64,000 bases of DNA from Rhizobiaceae bacterium (GTDB lineage: Bacteria > Pseudomonadota > Alphaproteobacteria > Rhizobiales > Rhizobiaceae): contig JAEPNK010000001.1 in NCBI GenBank assembly GCA_017643495.1, positions 849,623 through 913,622 of the forward strand. Direction: 5' to 3'. The position numbers were made by a program, and so were the translations under genes. Positions 55,590 to 64,000 of this stretch are shown here, piece by piece. Below the pieces are notes generated by a model. The model worked only from the letters and a program-made list of their open reading frames with translations, searched no databases and was not told where the DNA came from. Each line of letters begins with the position of its first letter. Within the stretch, counting starts at the first letter, position 1.

Positions 55590-56444
55590 ATGAGAAAGCC
55601 GCACCACATCAAATACAAGCCACTGGTGCGTTCCAACGAGGACGTAGAACAATCTCACAAGGTGCCTGACACGCCTCAAACCCGGGCTCCGGCATATCGA
55701 CTTGCCTTCGATGACGAGGATTTTCTGACAAGTGAGGAATTGCGTCCGGTGAGGCTTCAGCTTGAACTGCTCAAGCCTGAACTGAAACTTGCTGAAGCAG
55801 GGATCATGTCCACTGTTGTGTTGTTTGGAGGGGCCCGGATCCCGGAGCCCGGAGGAGAGGCCTGGGCAGCGAAAAACGAAACCCAGAAAAAGAATCTCGA
55901 AGCCAACGCAAAATTCTATGATGAAGCCCGCGAGTTTGCGCGAATTTCATCACGATATTCCGAGACGACCGGTTACAAGGAAATGGTGGTGGTTACCGGT
56001 GGGGGGCCTGGTGTGATGGAGGCCGGAAACCGCGGCGCTACCGATGTGGGGGCTCCTTCAATCGGCCTTAATATTGTCCTGCCCCATGAACAGGCTCCAA
56101 ACCGATATGTAACGCCCGAGCTTTGTTTCAATTTTCATTATTTCGCGATTCGAAAAATGCACTTCCTGATGCGGGCCAAGGCTATTGCCGTGTTTCCCGG
56201 AGGCTTTGGAACAATGGATGAAATGTTTGAAAGCCTGACATTGATCCAGACGGAACGTATGGACCCGATTCCGTTCCTGTTGTTCGGCAAGAATTTCTGG
56301 AGCCGGGTCATAAATCTGGATGAACTGGCTGATCAGGGCACGATTTCTCCCGATGACATTCGCTTGTTCCATACCGTTGATACGGCAAAAGAGGGATGGA
56401 AGGTGATTTCGGATCATTACGGATTTGATGATCAAAAGGGCTGA
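55590..56444 (+). CDS. LOG-family protein (nucleoside 5'-monophosphate phosphoribohydrolase-like)
   Basis: A 284-residue Rossmann-fold protein of the LOG family (TIGR00730-like). The hallmark motifs are VVTGGGPGVMEAGNRGA and the active-site PGGFGTMDEMFE, with the Arg of the MRAKAI segment before it. LOG enzymes free the base of cytokinin or AMP nucleotides. The N-terminal extension of about 65 residues is longer than in plant LOG. The start at 55590 is the first ATG; a TTG at 55560 is possible. Confidence 0.9.
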   Translation: MRKPHHIKYKPLVRSNEDVEQSHKVPDTPQTRAPAYRLAFDDEDFLTSEELRPVRLQLELLKPELKLAEAGIMSTVVLFGGARIPEPGGEAWAAKNETQKKNLEANAKFYDEAREFARISSRYSETTGYKEMVVVTGGGPGVMEAGNRGATDVGAPSIGLNIVLPHEQAPNRYVTPELCFNFHYFAIRKMHFLMRAKAIAVFPGGFGTMDEMFESLTLIQTERMDPIPFLLFGKNFWSRVINLDELADQGTISPDDIRLFHTVDTAKEGWKVISDHYGFDDQKG

Positions 56445-56641
56445 CCTGCGCCGTTTTTGCTCGTTCGATCACGAACTGTGTCAAAATACACACAATCGCC
56501 GCAATATGCCGCTTATATCAAATTGTACCAAAACCCCGACCTGAATCGTAAGGGCTTTGGAACAATATGATCTTGCGGACGTTTCACTGAATGTCTGAAC
56601 AAGGTCTGGATAACAGGCCAATCTTGGCAGGGAGTTCAAAA

Positions 56642-56872
56642 ATGGCGACTATCGGCGCTAGCATGTCTGGTGATTTTTCTGACTACAGCATCACTGCTGC
56701 GAAGGTTAGATTCGGTATGCGTCGTGTCAGGCAGTTCGATGCGCGAAAGCGATCTGCAATTACCCGGTCAGGCACTCATGCCAACAATTTCAATCCTGCC
56801 ACCTGTCTTGACGGTCAGTCACTTGCCGGAACAGGTGCACTTGTTTTTGAAGGCGAATTGCTGGAACGCTAA
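56642..56872 (+). CDS. Small hypothetical protein
   Basis: A 76-residue frame with GGGAG seven bases before the ATG at 56642 (a longer version starts at 56591 with no ribosome site). The sequence is rich in Ser, Gly, Ala and Arg, has no membrane segment, and is not recognised. It is convergent with the HAD nucleotidase, 12 bases apart. Being a real gene is likely but not certain. Confidence 0.4.
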   Translation: MATIGASMSGDFSDYSITAAKVRFGMRRVRQFDARKRSAITRSGTHANNFNPATCLDGQSLAGTGALVFEGELLER

Positions 56873-56884
56873 GTCAGCCGGATT

Positions 56885-57577
56885 TCAGGCAATTACTTTT
56901 AAAACCTCTTTCAGGAATTTTTCCAGATTGTTGGTTTCGTAATCGACATGTTTCTGTCCGCTCGCCTCCTTCTCCCATTCTTCCATGGTATAATTTCCGC
57001 CTTCCTGTGGGGTAATCAGCACAGTCAGCATCCCGTGTTGCTTGGCGGGCTCGAGATTGCGGGCAATGTCTTCGAACATTGCGGCCCGTGTGCCGTCAAC
57101 CATCAGGTCTTTCAGGAAACTGCGAAACGGAGCCATGCCCGGCTTGGGCTCAAAACCGGAAGAAACAATATCAAAGAAGCCTTCGAAAATTTCCTCATTG
57201 ATGCCAAGAGCAGCAAGCGTGTTCTTGGCATGCTTTACTGAACCGTTGGTGTAAACGATCCGGCGGCCTGGCAGGGCGACTAGCAATTCAGCAAGGCCCG
57301 GATTGGGAGGCAATTCCGAGTAATCTATGTCATGCACATAATCCAGAAAATCGTGTGGGTCGATTTCCCGGGTTTCCATCAGTCCCCGCATGGTGGTCCC
57401 ATAGTCGCGATACAGGTCTTTCTGGAGTTTGCGTGCCTCAACGCGATCAAACCCGGTCAGTCGTGAAACATAATCCGTCATCAGCTTGTCAATCTGGCTG
57501 AAGAGATCGCAATGTCGCGGATAAAGCGTGTTGTCCAGGTCAAAAACCCAGGTGTCGATATTCTTGAAAGATTCCAT
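56885..57577 (-). CDS. HAD pyrimidine 5'-nucleotidase
   Basis: A 230-residue HAD hydrolase of the Sdt1/pyrimidine 5'-nucleotidase type. Motif I is WVFDLDNTLYPRHCDLF (Asp-x-Asp), motif II IVYTNGSVKHA and motif IV AAMFEDIARNLEPAK, the latter with Glu-Asp. The L-Y-P after D-N-T is diagnostic for this group. It likely dephosphorylates pyrimidine nucleotides. The start at 57577 is the first family-like Met; the frame extends to 57658. Confidence 0.9.
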   Translation of the reverse strand: MESFKNIDTWVFDLDNTLYPRHCDLFSQIDKLMTDYVSRLTGFDRVEARKLQKDLYRDYGTTMRGLMETREIDPHDFLDYVHDIDYSELPPNPGLAELLVALPGRRIVYTNGSVKHAKNTLAALGINEEIFEGFFDIVSSGFEPKPGMAPFRSFLKDLMVDGTRAAMFEDIARNLEPAKQHGMLTVLITPQEGGNYTMEEWEKEASGQKHVDYETNNLEKFLKEVLKVIA

Positions 57578-57635
57578 GGTTTGAGGCCTTCGCACATTTC
57601 TTGCTTTTTTGCGAGTGTTGATGCACTTGGGCGTG

Positions 57636-58544
57636 ATGAATTTATGGATTGCAATCACGGTAGCAGCGGCCTTCGTGCAGAACCTACGTTCGGCCGTTCA
57701 AAAACACTTGAAGTCGGTAATGGGAAATACCGGCGCTACTTTTGTCCGCTTCGGTTACGGCATCCCGTTTGCCCTTTTCTACTGGCTGGTACTCTACAAC
57801 ATGTCTGGCAAGTCCCTGCCTGTCATTGATCCGCTGCCATTCTATTTCTGGGCAAGTATTGGCGCTGTTGCGCAGATTGCAGCAACGTTTTTGCTACTTT
57901 ACCTTTTCAGCTTCAGGAATTTTGTAGTCGGTTCTGCCTATTCACGGACCGAGCCTGCCCAGACGGCGATTTTTGCCTTGCTGCTTTTTGGTGAGACTAT
58001 CAGCATCGGCGCGATCATTGCTATTGGGGTCAGCATTATTGGCGTCATGCTGATATCGGTCGCTCATTCGCAGATAACCTTGCGCTCTGTCCTGTTTTCC
58101 GCCTTTACCAGGACAGCAGCAATAGGACTGGCATCGGGCACGCTGTTCGGTCTTGCATCGGTCGGCTATCGCGCGGCAGTTCTTTCTGTCGAGCATGATT
58201 TTTTCATGATGCAATCGGCAACAACCCTGTGTTTTGCAATCGTTCTGCAAGCCGGCCTGATGCTTGCATGGATGGCTTTGCGTGACCGCGATGAACTGGT
58301 ACGGGTAATCAAGGCCTGGAAACTGGGGTTGATGGCGGGCTTTTTCGGTGCAACCGCCTCCTTCGGCTGGTTTTCCGCTTTTGCCTTGCAGAAGGCGGCT
58401 CTCGTCAAGGTAGTGGCCCAGATCGAGATGATCTTCACCTATTGTGCCTCGGTATTCTATTTCAGGGAAAAAGTAACTCCGCTGGAAATCGCTGGCTGCG
58501 CGTTCATAACGCTGGGCATAATACTGCTGGTACTGCTGAACTAG
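57636..58544 (+). CDS. EamA-family transporter
   Basis: A 302-residue membrane protein with ten predicted helices in two EamA halves (about 3-130 and 150-302). [17 protein letters not shown] and [21 protein letters not shown] are the paired helix-end motifs. EamA members export metabolites or amino acids; the substrate is unknown. The start at 57636 matches relatives that begin M-N-L-W; other starts at 57609 and 57621 exist. Its TAG shares a CTAG palindrome with the stop of the convergent argB. Confidence 0.88.
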   Translation: MNLWIAITVAAAFVQNLRSAVQKHLKSVMGNTGATFVRFGYGIPFALFYWLVLYNMSGKSLPVIDPLPFYFWASIGAVAQIAATFLLLYLFSFRNFVVGSAYSRTEPAQTAIFALLLFGETISIGAIIAIGVSIIGVMLISVAHSQITLRSVLFSAFTRTAAIGLASGTLFGLASVGYRAAVLSVEHDFFMMQSATTLCFAIVLQAGLMLAWMALRDRDELVRVIKAWKLGLMAGFFGATASFGWFSAFALQKAALVKVVAQIEMIFTYCASVFYFREKVTPLEIAGCAFITLGIILLVLLN

Positions 58545-59446
58545 TCCGGTTTGATCATGGTGCCAGCACCATGCTTGGTGAAAAGCTCCAGCAATACGGC
58601 ATGGGGCTTCTTGCCGTTGACGATTACCACAACCTCGACACCGCCGTCTTCGTCGCCCAGTGCGTCGATGCAGGTCTGGACCTTGGGGATCATTCCACCA
58701 TTGATTGTGCCATCCGAGATCAGGGCTTTTGCTTCCCTGACCGTAAGTTCCTTTATCAGATCCCCATTGGCATCCAGCACGCCTTCGACATCTGTCAGAA
58801 ACAGCAAACGCTTGGCATCAAGTGCTTCTGCAAGGGCTCCGGCAAAGGTATCTGCATTGACATTGTAGGTTTTCCCATCCGAGCCAAAACAGACCGGAGC
58901 AACAACAGGAATAAGCCCTGCCTCTATCACCATGTCGAGTACGTCGGAATTGACCTCCTTGGGCTCTCCCACAAAACCGAGGTCGACAATGCGCTCTATG
59001 TTGGAGTTCGGGTCAATCGAGGTGCGCCGCAACTTCTCGGCCAGAACCATGTTGCCATCCTTGCCGCACAAACCAACGGCCTTTGCACCTTCTGCATTGA
59101 TCGAGGCAACAATCTGTTTGTTGATCGAGCCTGCCAGAACCATTTCGACAATCTCGATCGTCTGTTTGTCGGTGACGCGCAATCCGTCACGAAACTCCGA
59201 CTTGATGCCGGTCTTTTCCAGCATCGAACCGATTTGTGGTCCTCCGCCGTGGACGATCACAGGGTGAACACCTGATTGTTTCAACAGCGCAATGTCACGG
59301 CAAAACGCCTTGCCAAGCGCCTCATCGCCCATCGCATGGCCGCCATACTTGATGACCACAATACGTCCTGCGTATCGCTGCATGTAAGGAAGTGCCTGGG
59401 AAAGAAGTTCTGCTTCGCGCAAGCCTGCGGTATTGTCTTGTGGCAT
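58541..59446 (-). CDS. argB: Acetylglutamate kinase
   Basis: A 301-residue kinase for arginine synthesis. [15 protein letters not shown] holds the phosphate-contacting Lys and Gly; [17 protein letters not shown] and [13 protein letters not shown] bind substrate; [15 protein letters not shown] and [10 protein letters not shown] bind ATP. The N-terminal helix of about 30 residues is characteristic of the arginine-inhibited hexameric form. The start at 59446 fits the family. Confidence 0.96.
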   Translation of the reverse strand: MPQDNTAGLREAELLSQALPYMQRYAGRIVVIKYGGHAMGDEALGKAFCRDIALLKQSGVHPVIVHGGGPQIGSMLEKTGIKSEFRDGLRVTDKQTIEIVEMVLAGSINKQIVASINAEGAKAVGLCGKDGNMVLAEKLRRTSIDPNSNIERIVDLGFVGEPKEVNSDVLDMVIEAGLIPVVAPVCFGSDGKTYNVNADTFAGALAEALDAKRLLFLTDVEGVLDANGDLIKELTVREAKALISDGTINGGMIPKVQTCIDALGDEDGGVEVVVIVNGKKPHAVLLELFTKHGAGTMIKPD

Positions 59447-59533
59447 TGTAGGAGACCTGTTTTCGTTCGGCGTTTTTCTAGACCGAAAGCCGTAAATCGG
59501 CAATGGTCCGGAAAAGCGTTTTGCTACACAGGG

Positions 59534-60850
59534 TTAGCCAATTCGCACCCAGCGCCTGCCAGAAGAAGGCTCGTTGCTTTGAACTTGCGGTTCTGTGCTT
59601 CCTGCAACTGACCTTTTTGCCAGCATGGTTTCAAACGCCTTGAACATGTTTCGCATGGCCGGTCCCTTGTAGGGATAGATGTCGACAGGGTCCATGTCGT
59701 GGGCAATCATTGCATTGTCTGCCTCAAAAACCACCAGACTGCCATCTTCGCATATGGCACAGTCAATCCCGAAATAATCCAGTCCGATACGCGATGCGAT
59801 CATGTCGAGCTTGGCAAGGTGATCGCTGAAGGTTTCACGAAACTGGATCATGAAAGCGGCTTCTTCCATGCGCTTGAGTGTGCACTCTTCCATTTTTGCG
59901 TTCATGTACCACAGCTTCCAGGTATCCCCGATCGCCATGTGACAGGGAAATGCCTCACTGTCCACAAACATGATGCGGTACTTCCGGAACTGGCCGTCCT
60001 GGCTTCGGTAGTCGACCAGTTCGGACAGAAAATACTCCGGAAACTCATAGGCCTTCAGATATGCCTCCAGGCCTTCCGCACTGCGGATCATCTCGAAGCC
60101 GAAACCGGCATGAGAGCCGACAGGCCTGATGACAAAGGGATAGTCAAAGCTTGCGTTTCCGGCTGCGGGCACATCACCTTGATGCAGGCTGTGTCTGATT
60201 TGCCCGGTTTCCAGCCGGGCGGTCAATGGTACGCGGACACCTGGAGTTTCGCCCAGTGTTTCGCCAAGCAGATCACGCTCAAGCCTGAAGATCGGTTCTG
60301 CCTTGTTGATCACCGGGAGGGTTACCCCGTCGAGGAAATTGCGGATTTCCTCGAGATAGTCCTTGGGCTGGATACCGGGCATGATCGATACAACGCTGCC
60401 CGTATCGCCCGGCGCGGCAATCATGATGAGGTCATGCGGTGGCAAGGTCTCTGGAACGGGCAGGCCCGGAGCGATGAAGACAGTAATGATTTCGACATTT
60501 GCATTTTCCAGCAGCATCTCGACAGGCGTATTGCCCCCCATGTGGATCGGCGCTGCAAGGACAAGCAGGGTGAGGCGTTTCTTCTCACCGCTGCCTGTTC
60601 GGTAGAGGTTTTTGTGAATAAGCGCATTACGCTGGTAGTCGAGACCGGTCTGGGTGTTCCCCCTGATCTGCTCGATCACCGAAAGATCCATCAATGCTCC
60701 TGCGTTTCCCGGGTTTTTCGAAATCTCGATCAGTAGCCTGGATGCAATTTCCGTCATGTCCTTCCCTTCGAAAGCCTGACGAGTGAGGGCAGCAATGCCT
60801 AGACGTTCATCCGGTGCGGTAAGACAATTTTCTTTTGGCAGGGCAGACAT
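59534..60850 (-). CDS. ATP-grasp protein with helical N-terminal domain
   Basis: A 438-residue protein. Residues 1-90 are helical and TPR-like (LLIEISKNPGNAGALMDLSV). The central part (about 90-210) resembles a pre-ATP-grasp domain, with LTLLVLAAPIHMGGNTPVE. From about 235 there is an ATP-grasp fold: FVIRPVGSHAGFGFEMI, PEYFLSELVDY and FGIDCAICEDGSLVVFEADN with the Mg-binding Glu and Asn. ATP-grasp ligases join an acid to an amine or thiol; the substrates cannot be named. It is divergent from the hybrid kinase, with about 160 bases between starts. Confidence 0.8.
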   Translation of the reverse strand: MSALPKENCLTAPDERLGIAALTRQAFEGKDMTEIASRLLIEISKNPGNAGALMDLSVIEQIRGNTQTGLDYQRNALIHKNLYRTGSGEKKRLTLLVLAAPIHMGGNTPVEMLLENANVEIITVFIAPGLPVPETLPPHDLIMIAAPGDTGSVVSIMPGIQPKDYLEEIRNFLDGVTLPVINKAEPIFRLERDLLGETLGETPGVRVPLTARLETGQIRHSLHQGDVPAAGNASFDYPFVIRPVGSHAGFGFEMIRSAEGLEAYLKAYEFPEYFLSELVDYRSQDGQFRKYRIMFVDSEAFPCHMAIGDTWKLWYMNAKMEECTLKRMEEAAFMIQFRETFSDHLAKLDMIASRIGLDYFGIDCAICEDGSLVVFEADNAMIAHDMDPVDIYPYKGPAMRNMFKAFETMLAKRSVAGSTEPQVQSNEPSSGRRWVRIG

Positions 60851-61008
60851 GTGAAAACTCCGGATGAAATGGCTCGGTTCCCTTATCGTCTCCCGCGACA
60901 CTGGTGTGGACCTGACCCGCAATCCACAAGCGACAAGCTCCGTTTACCATTTGTTTTCCATGAACGGCGATAGTGCAGCTTGTAGTCACCAAGAGTGTGT
61001 TTGCACCC

Positions 61009-63810
61009 ATGAGTCAGGAAAAAATCTCGATCAAAAAGCGTGAAACCATTGGTTACAGGCTGTCTGTCTGGACCGGACTGGTAATGTTTGTCGCTGTGAT
61101 GATTGCCTCTGGCCTCGTCTCTTGGACAGGGTTTCAGCGTGAACTCAATCACCAGATCGAATTGCTGGAAGGAACGGCAAAAGTATTGTCCGCCTCGGTT
61201 TCCGAAGCGGTCGCGGACAATGATCGCCGTCAGGTCCAGCGTGTCCTGACCGGGATTGGCAAGTTCCCAGCGTTTCGTTTTGCCGAGGTTCGCAACCCGG
61301 ATGGCAGCCGTTATGTTGAGATTGGTTTTGGCACCACCCTTCAGCGGGATGCGGCAGAAGTTGAACAAGGCAATGTTTTCAGTTTCCTGTTTCGCGATGA
61401 TTACTGGGTCCGCGACCAGATTGTTCATGCAGGCAAGCCGATCGGCCAATTGAACCTGCTGGCCGACATTTCCGGCATCAGGGCGGGCTTTTTCTCCAGC
61501 ATGGGCCTGAATATTCTCACCGCCCTTGTGTCTGCATTGATTGCAATTCTTGTTTTGCGCTTTCTTGTTTCCGCGATCACCCGTCCAATCCATGCCCTGT
61601 CTGCCCTCATGACGGGGATGGGTAGTGCAGGTGGTTACTCGGTACGCGCTGCCGAGAATGGCAAGGGGGAAATCGGGGTTCTGGCAAAGTCATTCAATCG
61701 TATGCTTGGTGATATTGAAGCCCGTGACCGTGAATTGCTCGACTACCAGCAAACGCTTGAACTCAAGGTTGAAGACCGGACCCGCGAACTGGTTGTGGCA
61801 AGGGATACTGCCGAGCAGGCCAACGCGGCCAAATCGGAATTCCTGGCGACAATGAGCCATGAAATACGTACTCCGATGAACGGCATGTTGCTGATGTCGG
61901 AATTGCTGGCAACTGCTGAACTCACGCCAAAATACCAGCGTTATGCCGATGTGATCATGAAGTCCGGCAAGAGCCTTCTGGCGATCATCAATGACATTCT
62001 GGATTTTTCCAAGATCCAGTCCGGCAAGATGGAACTGGAGAAAATCGAGATTGATGTCCGGGCGCTGGTCGAGGACGTGATGAGCCTTTTCTGGCAGAAG
62101 GCTGAAGAAAAGAAACTGGACATGGCCTGCTTCGTGGCACCGGATGTTCCCGTTACAATTCACGGGGATCCGACCCGTTTGAACCAGGTGCTGTCCAATC
62201 TGGTAAACAACGCCCTGAAGTTTACGGATTCCGGTTCCGTAACCCTTGCCCTGGAACTTGACCGGACTGTCCCATCAAGTGTTTGCCTGCGTTTCAAGGT
62301 CACGGACACGGGGATAGGTATCAAGCCGGAAAACATCGGTAAGGTTTTTGAAAGCTTCAGCCAGGCTGATCAGACAACGACCCGACGTTTCGGGGGAACC
62401 GGTCTTGGATTGCCGATCTGCAAACGCCTGGTAGAGGCAATGGACGGGGAAATCGGGATTGACAGTACGATAGATGTTGGCTCGACATTCCACTTCACTT
62501 TGCCACTGGGAGAAGGAAGCTTTGAGCTGCGGCCAATGCCGGAAACATCGCGTTCGGTGCTGGTTGCGATGGCGCACTCAAAATCAGCAGAAGTAATTGT
62601 GGATGCACTCAAGCAGGCTGGTATCCGGTACGAAATATCAGAACCGGAAGCAGGGCTTGTGATGGGCTATCACTCAATTCTGGTAGCCGATACCGGCACA
62701 CTGAACAGCATCAAGAACACAGGCGACATGATGTGCGCAGTGGCTGTCACAAAACTTGGAGACAGCAGGTTTGAACAGCTCGTGGCTGCCGACAAGGCGC
62801 ATGAAGCGCTTTCGCAACCACTTTCCAGTTTTGCAGTAATTGAATGCTTTGAGCGAATTGCTGCCGGAAAACCGTTGGGAAGAGACTTGCTGAAAGCAAA
62901 TTCACGCAGTGAGGAAACATTGGCGGATTATTGCGGCGCAAGGGTTCTTGTGGCTGACGATAGTGCGGTAAACCGTGAAGTCATTGTACAGGCTCTTGGC
63001 CGGTTCAAAATCGAGCCGGTTGTCGTGGATGGTGGCCATGCCGCGATCAGTGAGTTTGAAAAGTCACGCTATGATCTCGTTCTCATGGATTGCAGCATGC
63101 CGGAAATCGATGGTTTTGAAACAACCGAACGTCTTCGTTCAATGGAAGCGGAACAGGGACTTGAAAGAACCCCGATAGTCGCACTTACCGCCCATATTGC
63201 CGACCAGATTGAAGGCCGTATGCAGGATGCAGGAATGGATGCCATTGTTGTAAAGCCGTTCACGATCAAGAGTATTGGTGCATGCCTCAATCAGTGGCTG
63301 GAAGCTGCAACGCCCGCTGATGACAGTGTGGAAGGCGAAGCGGGTTCTGCGTCCGGGTCAGCAGAACCTGGTGAAGCAAATGCCGTCTCTTCTGGAGCGG
63401 AAGAGAATACGCATCCGGATAACAATGAGCTTTTTGACGAAACCCTTCTCCAGAACCTGAAGGATATAGCTGGAGATGCATTTCCTGCGACACTCAAGCA
63501 GTTGCATGTGCTGTTTCTGGATTCATCGCCACAGGCCTTCGCTACGCTTCATCAGGCTGTTGATGCAGGTGATCTTGATGCAATTGCCAAGGCTGCGCAT
63601 GCACTCAAGTCAATGAGCTTGAACATTGGTGCTGCAAAACTCGGAAATGGTTGCCAAATGCTTGAAAACGCTGCCAACGACGAGGAAGCGGACAAAGTGC
63701 CTGTGCTGTTTCTGGATATCGCCCACAATTTTGCAAAGGTTGCCGATCATCTGAGGCAGGATGCACAGGACAACAAGGAAGTCGATAAACAGGCGGAAGC
63801 CGCTGGATAG
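61009..63810 (+). CDS. Hybrid sensor histidine kinase with receiver and Hpt domains
   Basis: A 933-residue membrane kinase. Two helices (about 13-35 and 155-187) enclose a periplasmic sensor region; a HAMP domain follows (about 190-240). HisKA has [12 protein letters not shown] (His about 284); the ATPase domain has [23 protein letters not shown] and [13 protein letters not shown]. After it comes a receiver-like stretch without a phospho-acceptor (about 505-620, [13 protein letters not shown] to CAVAVTKLG), then a true receiver (DDSAVNRE, Asp about 694 in LMDCSMP, VVKPF) and a C-terminal Hpt domain (His about 864 in [13 protein letters not shown]). The layout is that of BarA/ArcB-type phosphorelays. 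The start at 61009 is the second Met; 60973 is possible. Confidence 0.94.
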   Translation: MSQEKISIKKRETIGYRLSVWTGLVMFVAVMIASGLVSWTGFQRELNHQIELLEGTAKVLSASVSEAVADNDRRQVQRVLTGIGKFPAFRFAEVRNPDGSRYVEIGFGTTLQRDAAEVEQGNVFSFLFRDDYWVRDQIVHAGKPIGQLNLLADISGIRAGFFSSMGLNILTALVSALIAILVLRFLVSAITRPIHALSALMTGMGSAGGYSVRAAENGKGEIGVLAKSFNRMLGDIEARDRELLDYQQTLELKVEDRTRELVVARDTAEQANAAKSEFLATMSHEIRTPMNGMLLMSELLATAELTPKYQRYADVIMKSGKSLLAIINDILDFSKIQSGKMELEKIEIDVRALVEDVMSLFWQKAEEKKLDMACFVAPDVPVTIHGDPTRLNQVLSNLVNNALKFTDSGSVTLALELDRTVPSSVCLRFKVTDTGIGIKPENIGKVFESFSQADQTTTRRFGGTGLGLPICKRLVEAMDGEIGIDSTIDVGSTFHFTLPLGEGSFELRPMPETSRSVLVAMAHSKSAEVIVDALKQAGIRYEISEPEAGLVMGYHSILVADTGTLNSIKNTGDMMCAVAVTKLGDSRFEQLVAADKAHEALSQPLSSFAVIECFERIAAGKPLGRDLLKANSRSEETLADYCGARVLVADDSAVNREVIVQALGRFKIEPVVVDGGHAAISEFEKSRYDLVLMDCSMPEIDGFETTERLRSMEAEQGLERTPIVALTAHIADQIEGRMQDAGMDAIVVKPFTIKSIGACLNQWLEAATPADDSVEGEAGSASGSAEPGEANAVSSGAEENTHPDNNELFDETLLQNLKDIAGDAFPATLKQLHVLFLDSSPQAFATLHQAVDAGDLDAIAKAAHALKSMSLNIGAAKLGNGCQMLENAANDEEADKVPVLFLDIAHNFAKVADHLRQDAQDNKEVDKQAEAAG

Positions 63811-63845
63811 GAACCTTTTGCCCTAGTTGTTGAAAGAATTTTAAC

Positions 63846-64000
63846 ATGCAGGGGGATAGGTTGATTGCGAAACCACCGGTGAAGCAGATGGCCCGCTACA
63901 ATTCTATACTCCTTGTCGATGATGATCCGACGCAGATTGCAATTCTGACCGCATATTTTGCAAGTCAGGGAGTAACCGGCATAAAAAGCGCCGGTGATGC
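63846..64000 (+). CDS. Response regulator, cut by the window end
   Basis: The first 51 codons of a receiver-domain protein. ILLVDDDPTQIAILTAYF carries the acidic pocket (Asp-Asp-Asp). Candidate starts are ATG at 63846, TTG at 63861 after AGGGGGATAGG, and ATG at 63888. It lies 35 bases after the hybrid kinase and is the natural partner of its Hpt domain. The output domain is outside the window. Confidence 0.88.
   Translation, partial: MQGDRLIAKPPVKQMARYNSILLVDDDPTQIAILTAYFASQGVTGIKSAGD

Noticed and set aside
58442-59275. Open frame of 277 codons antisense to argB
   Set aside because: Fully covered by argB with all kinase motifs; composition artefact.
59699-60736. Open frame of 345 codons antisense to the ATP-grasp gene
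   Set aside because: The opposite strand has clear ATP-grasp motifs and codon bias; this one has no recognisable domains.

Overview
This window looks like chromosome of an alphaproteobacterium of the order Hyphomicrobiales (Rhizobiales). The reasons are the gene content and order: infC with an ATT start followed by rpmI-rplT-pheS-x-pheT, the block rmuC-def-fmt-truA, dapD near a HAD nucleotidase and argB, a DUF805 protein, an IalB-family protein, and high-GC codon use. Genus and species cannot be decided from the sequence alone.

Region 1 (1-13.1 kb) is accessory or envelope-related. It starts with the 3' part of an Rrf2-type regulator and a CXXC carboxymuconolactone decarboxylase-family protein. 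Then come three tandem DUF3592-like membrane proteins, two LuxR-type regulators (the second fused to an alpha/beta-hydrolase fold that has lost two catalytic residues), two small secreted proteins, a DUF805 membrane protein, a 1.25-kb-residue class autotransporter and an IalB-family protein. An 18-bp element built on a TCGCA direct repeat with an 11-bp period lies upstream of three of the transcription units (7115-7132, 7256-7273, 8562-8579), which suggests a small envelope regulon.

Region 2 (13.4-29.6 kb) is housekeeping: tRNA-Arg(CCG) with a duplicated 3' end, a DUF427 protein, polA, a DsbA-like isomerase, OsmC, an M20 peptidase, an RluA-type pseudouridine synthase, an alpha/beta hydrolase, infC-rpmI-rplT, pheS-x-pheT, mepA, msrA and tRNA-Ser(GGA).

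Region 3 (29.6-48.2 kb) is an accessory island inserted between tRNA-Ser and the rmuC block. It opens with a decayed ArgP/LysG-type LysR pseudogene and AT-rich non-coding DNA, followed by a tightly packed 15-gene operon (31210-48167). The operon encodes a family-5 solute importer (Tat-exported binding protein, two permeases, and a fused double ATPase whose first half has lost its Q-loop, Walker B and H-loop residues), a DeoR regulator, an M20-type amidohydrolase, an IMPase/HisN-like phosphatase, an N-formylglutamate amidohydrolase-like protein, a glutamine-synthetase-like ligase, an aldehyde dehydrogenase, an iron-type alcohol dehydrogenase, an amidase, two choline/aminoglycoside-kinase-fold phosphotransferases and a HAD phosphatase. 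I infer uptake and catabolism of a nitrogenous, probably amino-alcohol- or amide-containing, compound through gamma-glutamylation, two-step alcohol oxidation and amide hydrolysis. This is the best candidate here for an undescribed system.

Region 4 (48.2-64 kb) returns to core genes: two tiny membrane proteins, rmuC, def (with an acidic insertion), fmt, truA, an ABM-domain protein, a PPOX flavoprotein, pyrC, dapD, a LOG-family protein, a HAD pyrimidine nucleotidase, an EamA transporter, argB, an ATP-grasp protein, a hybrid histidine kinase with receiver and Hpt domains, and the start of a response regulator cut by the window edge.
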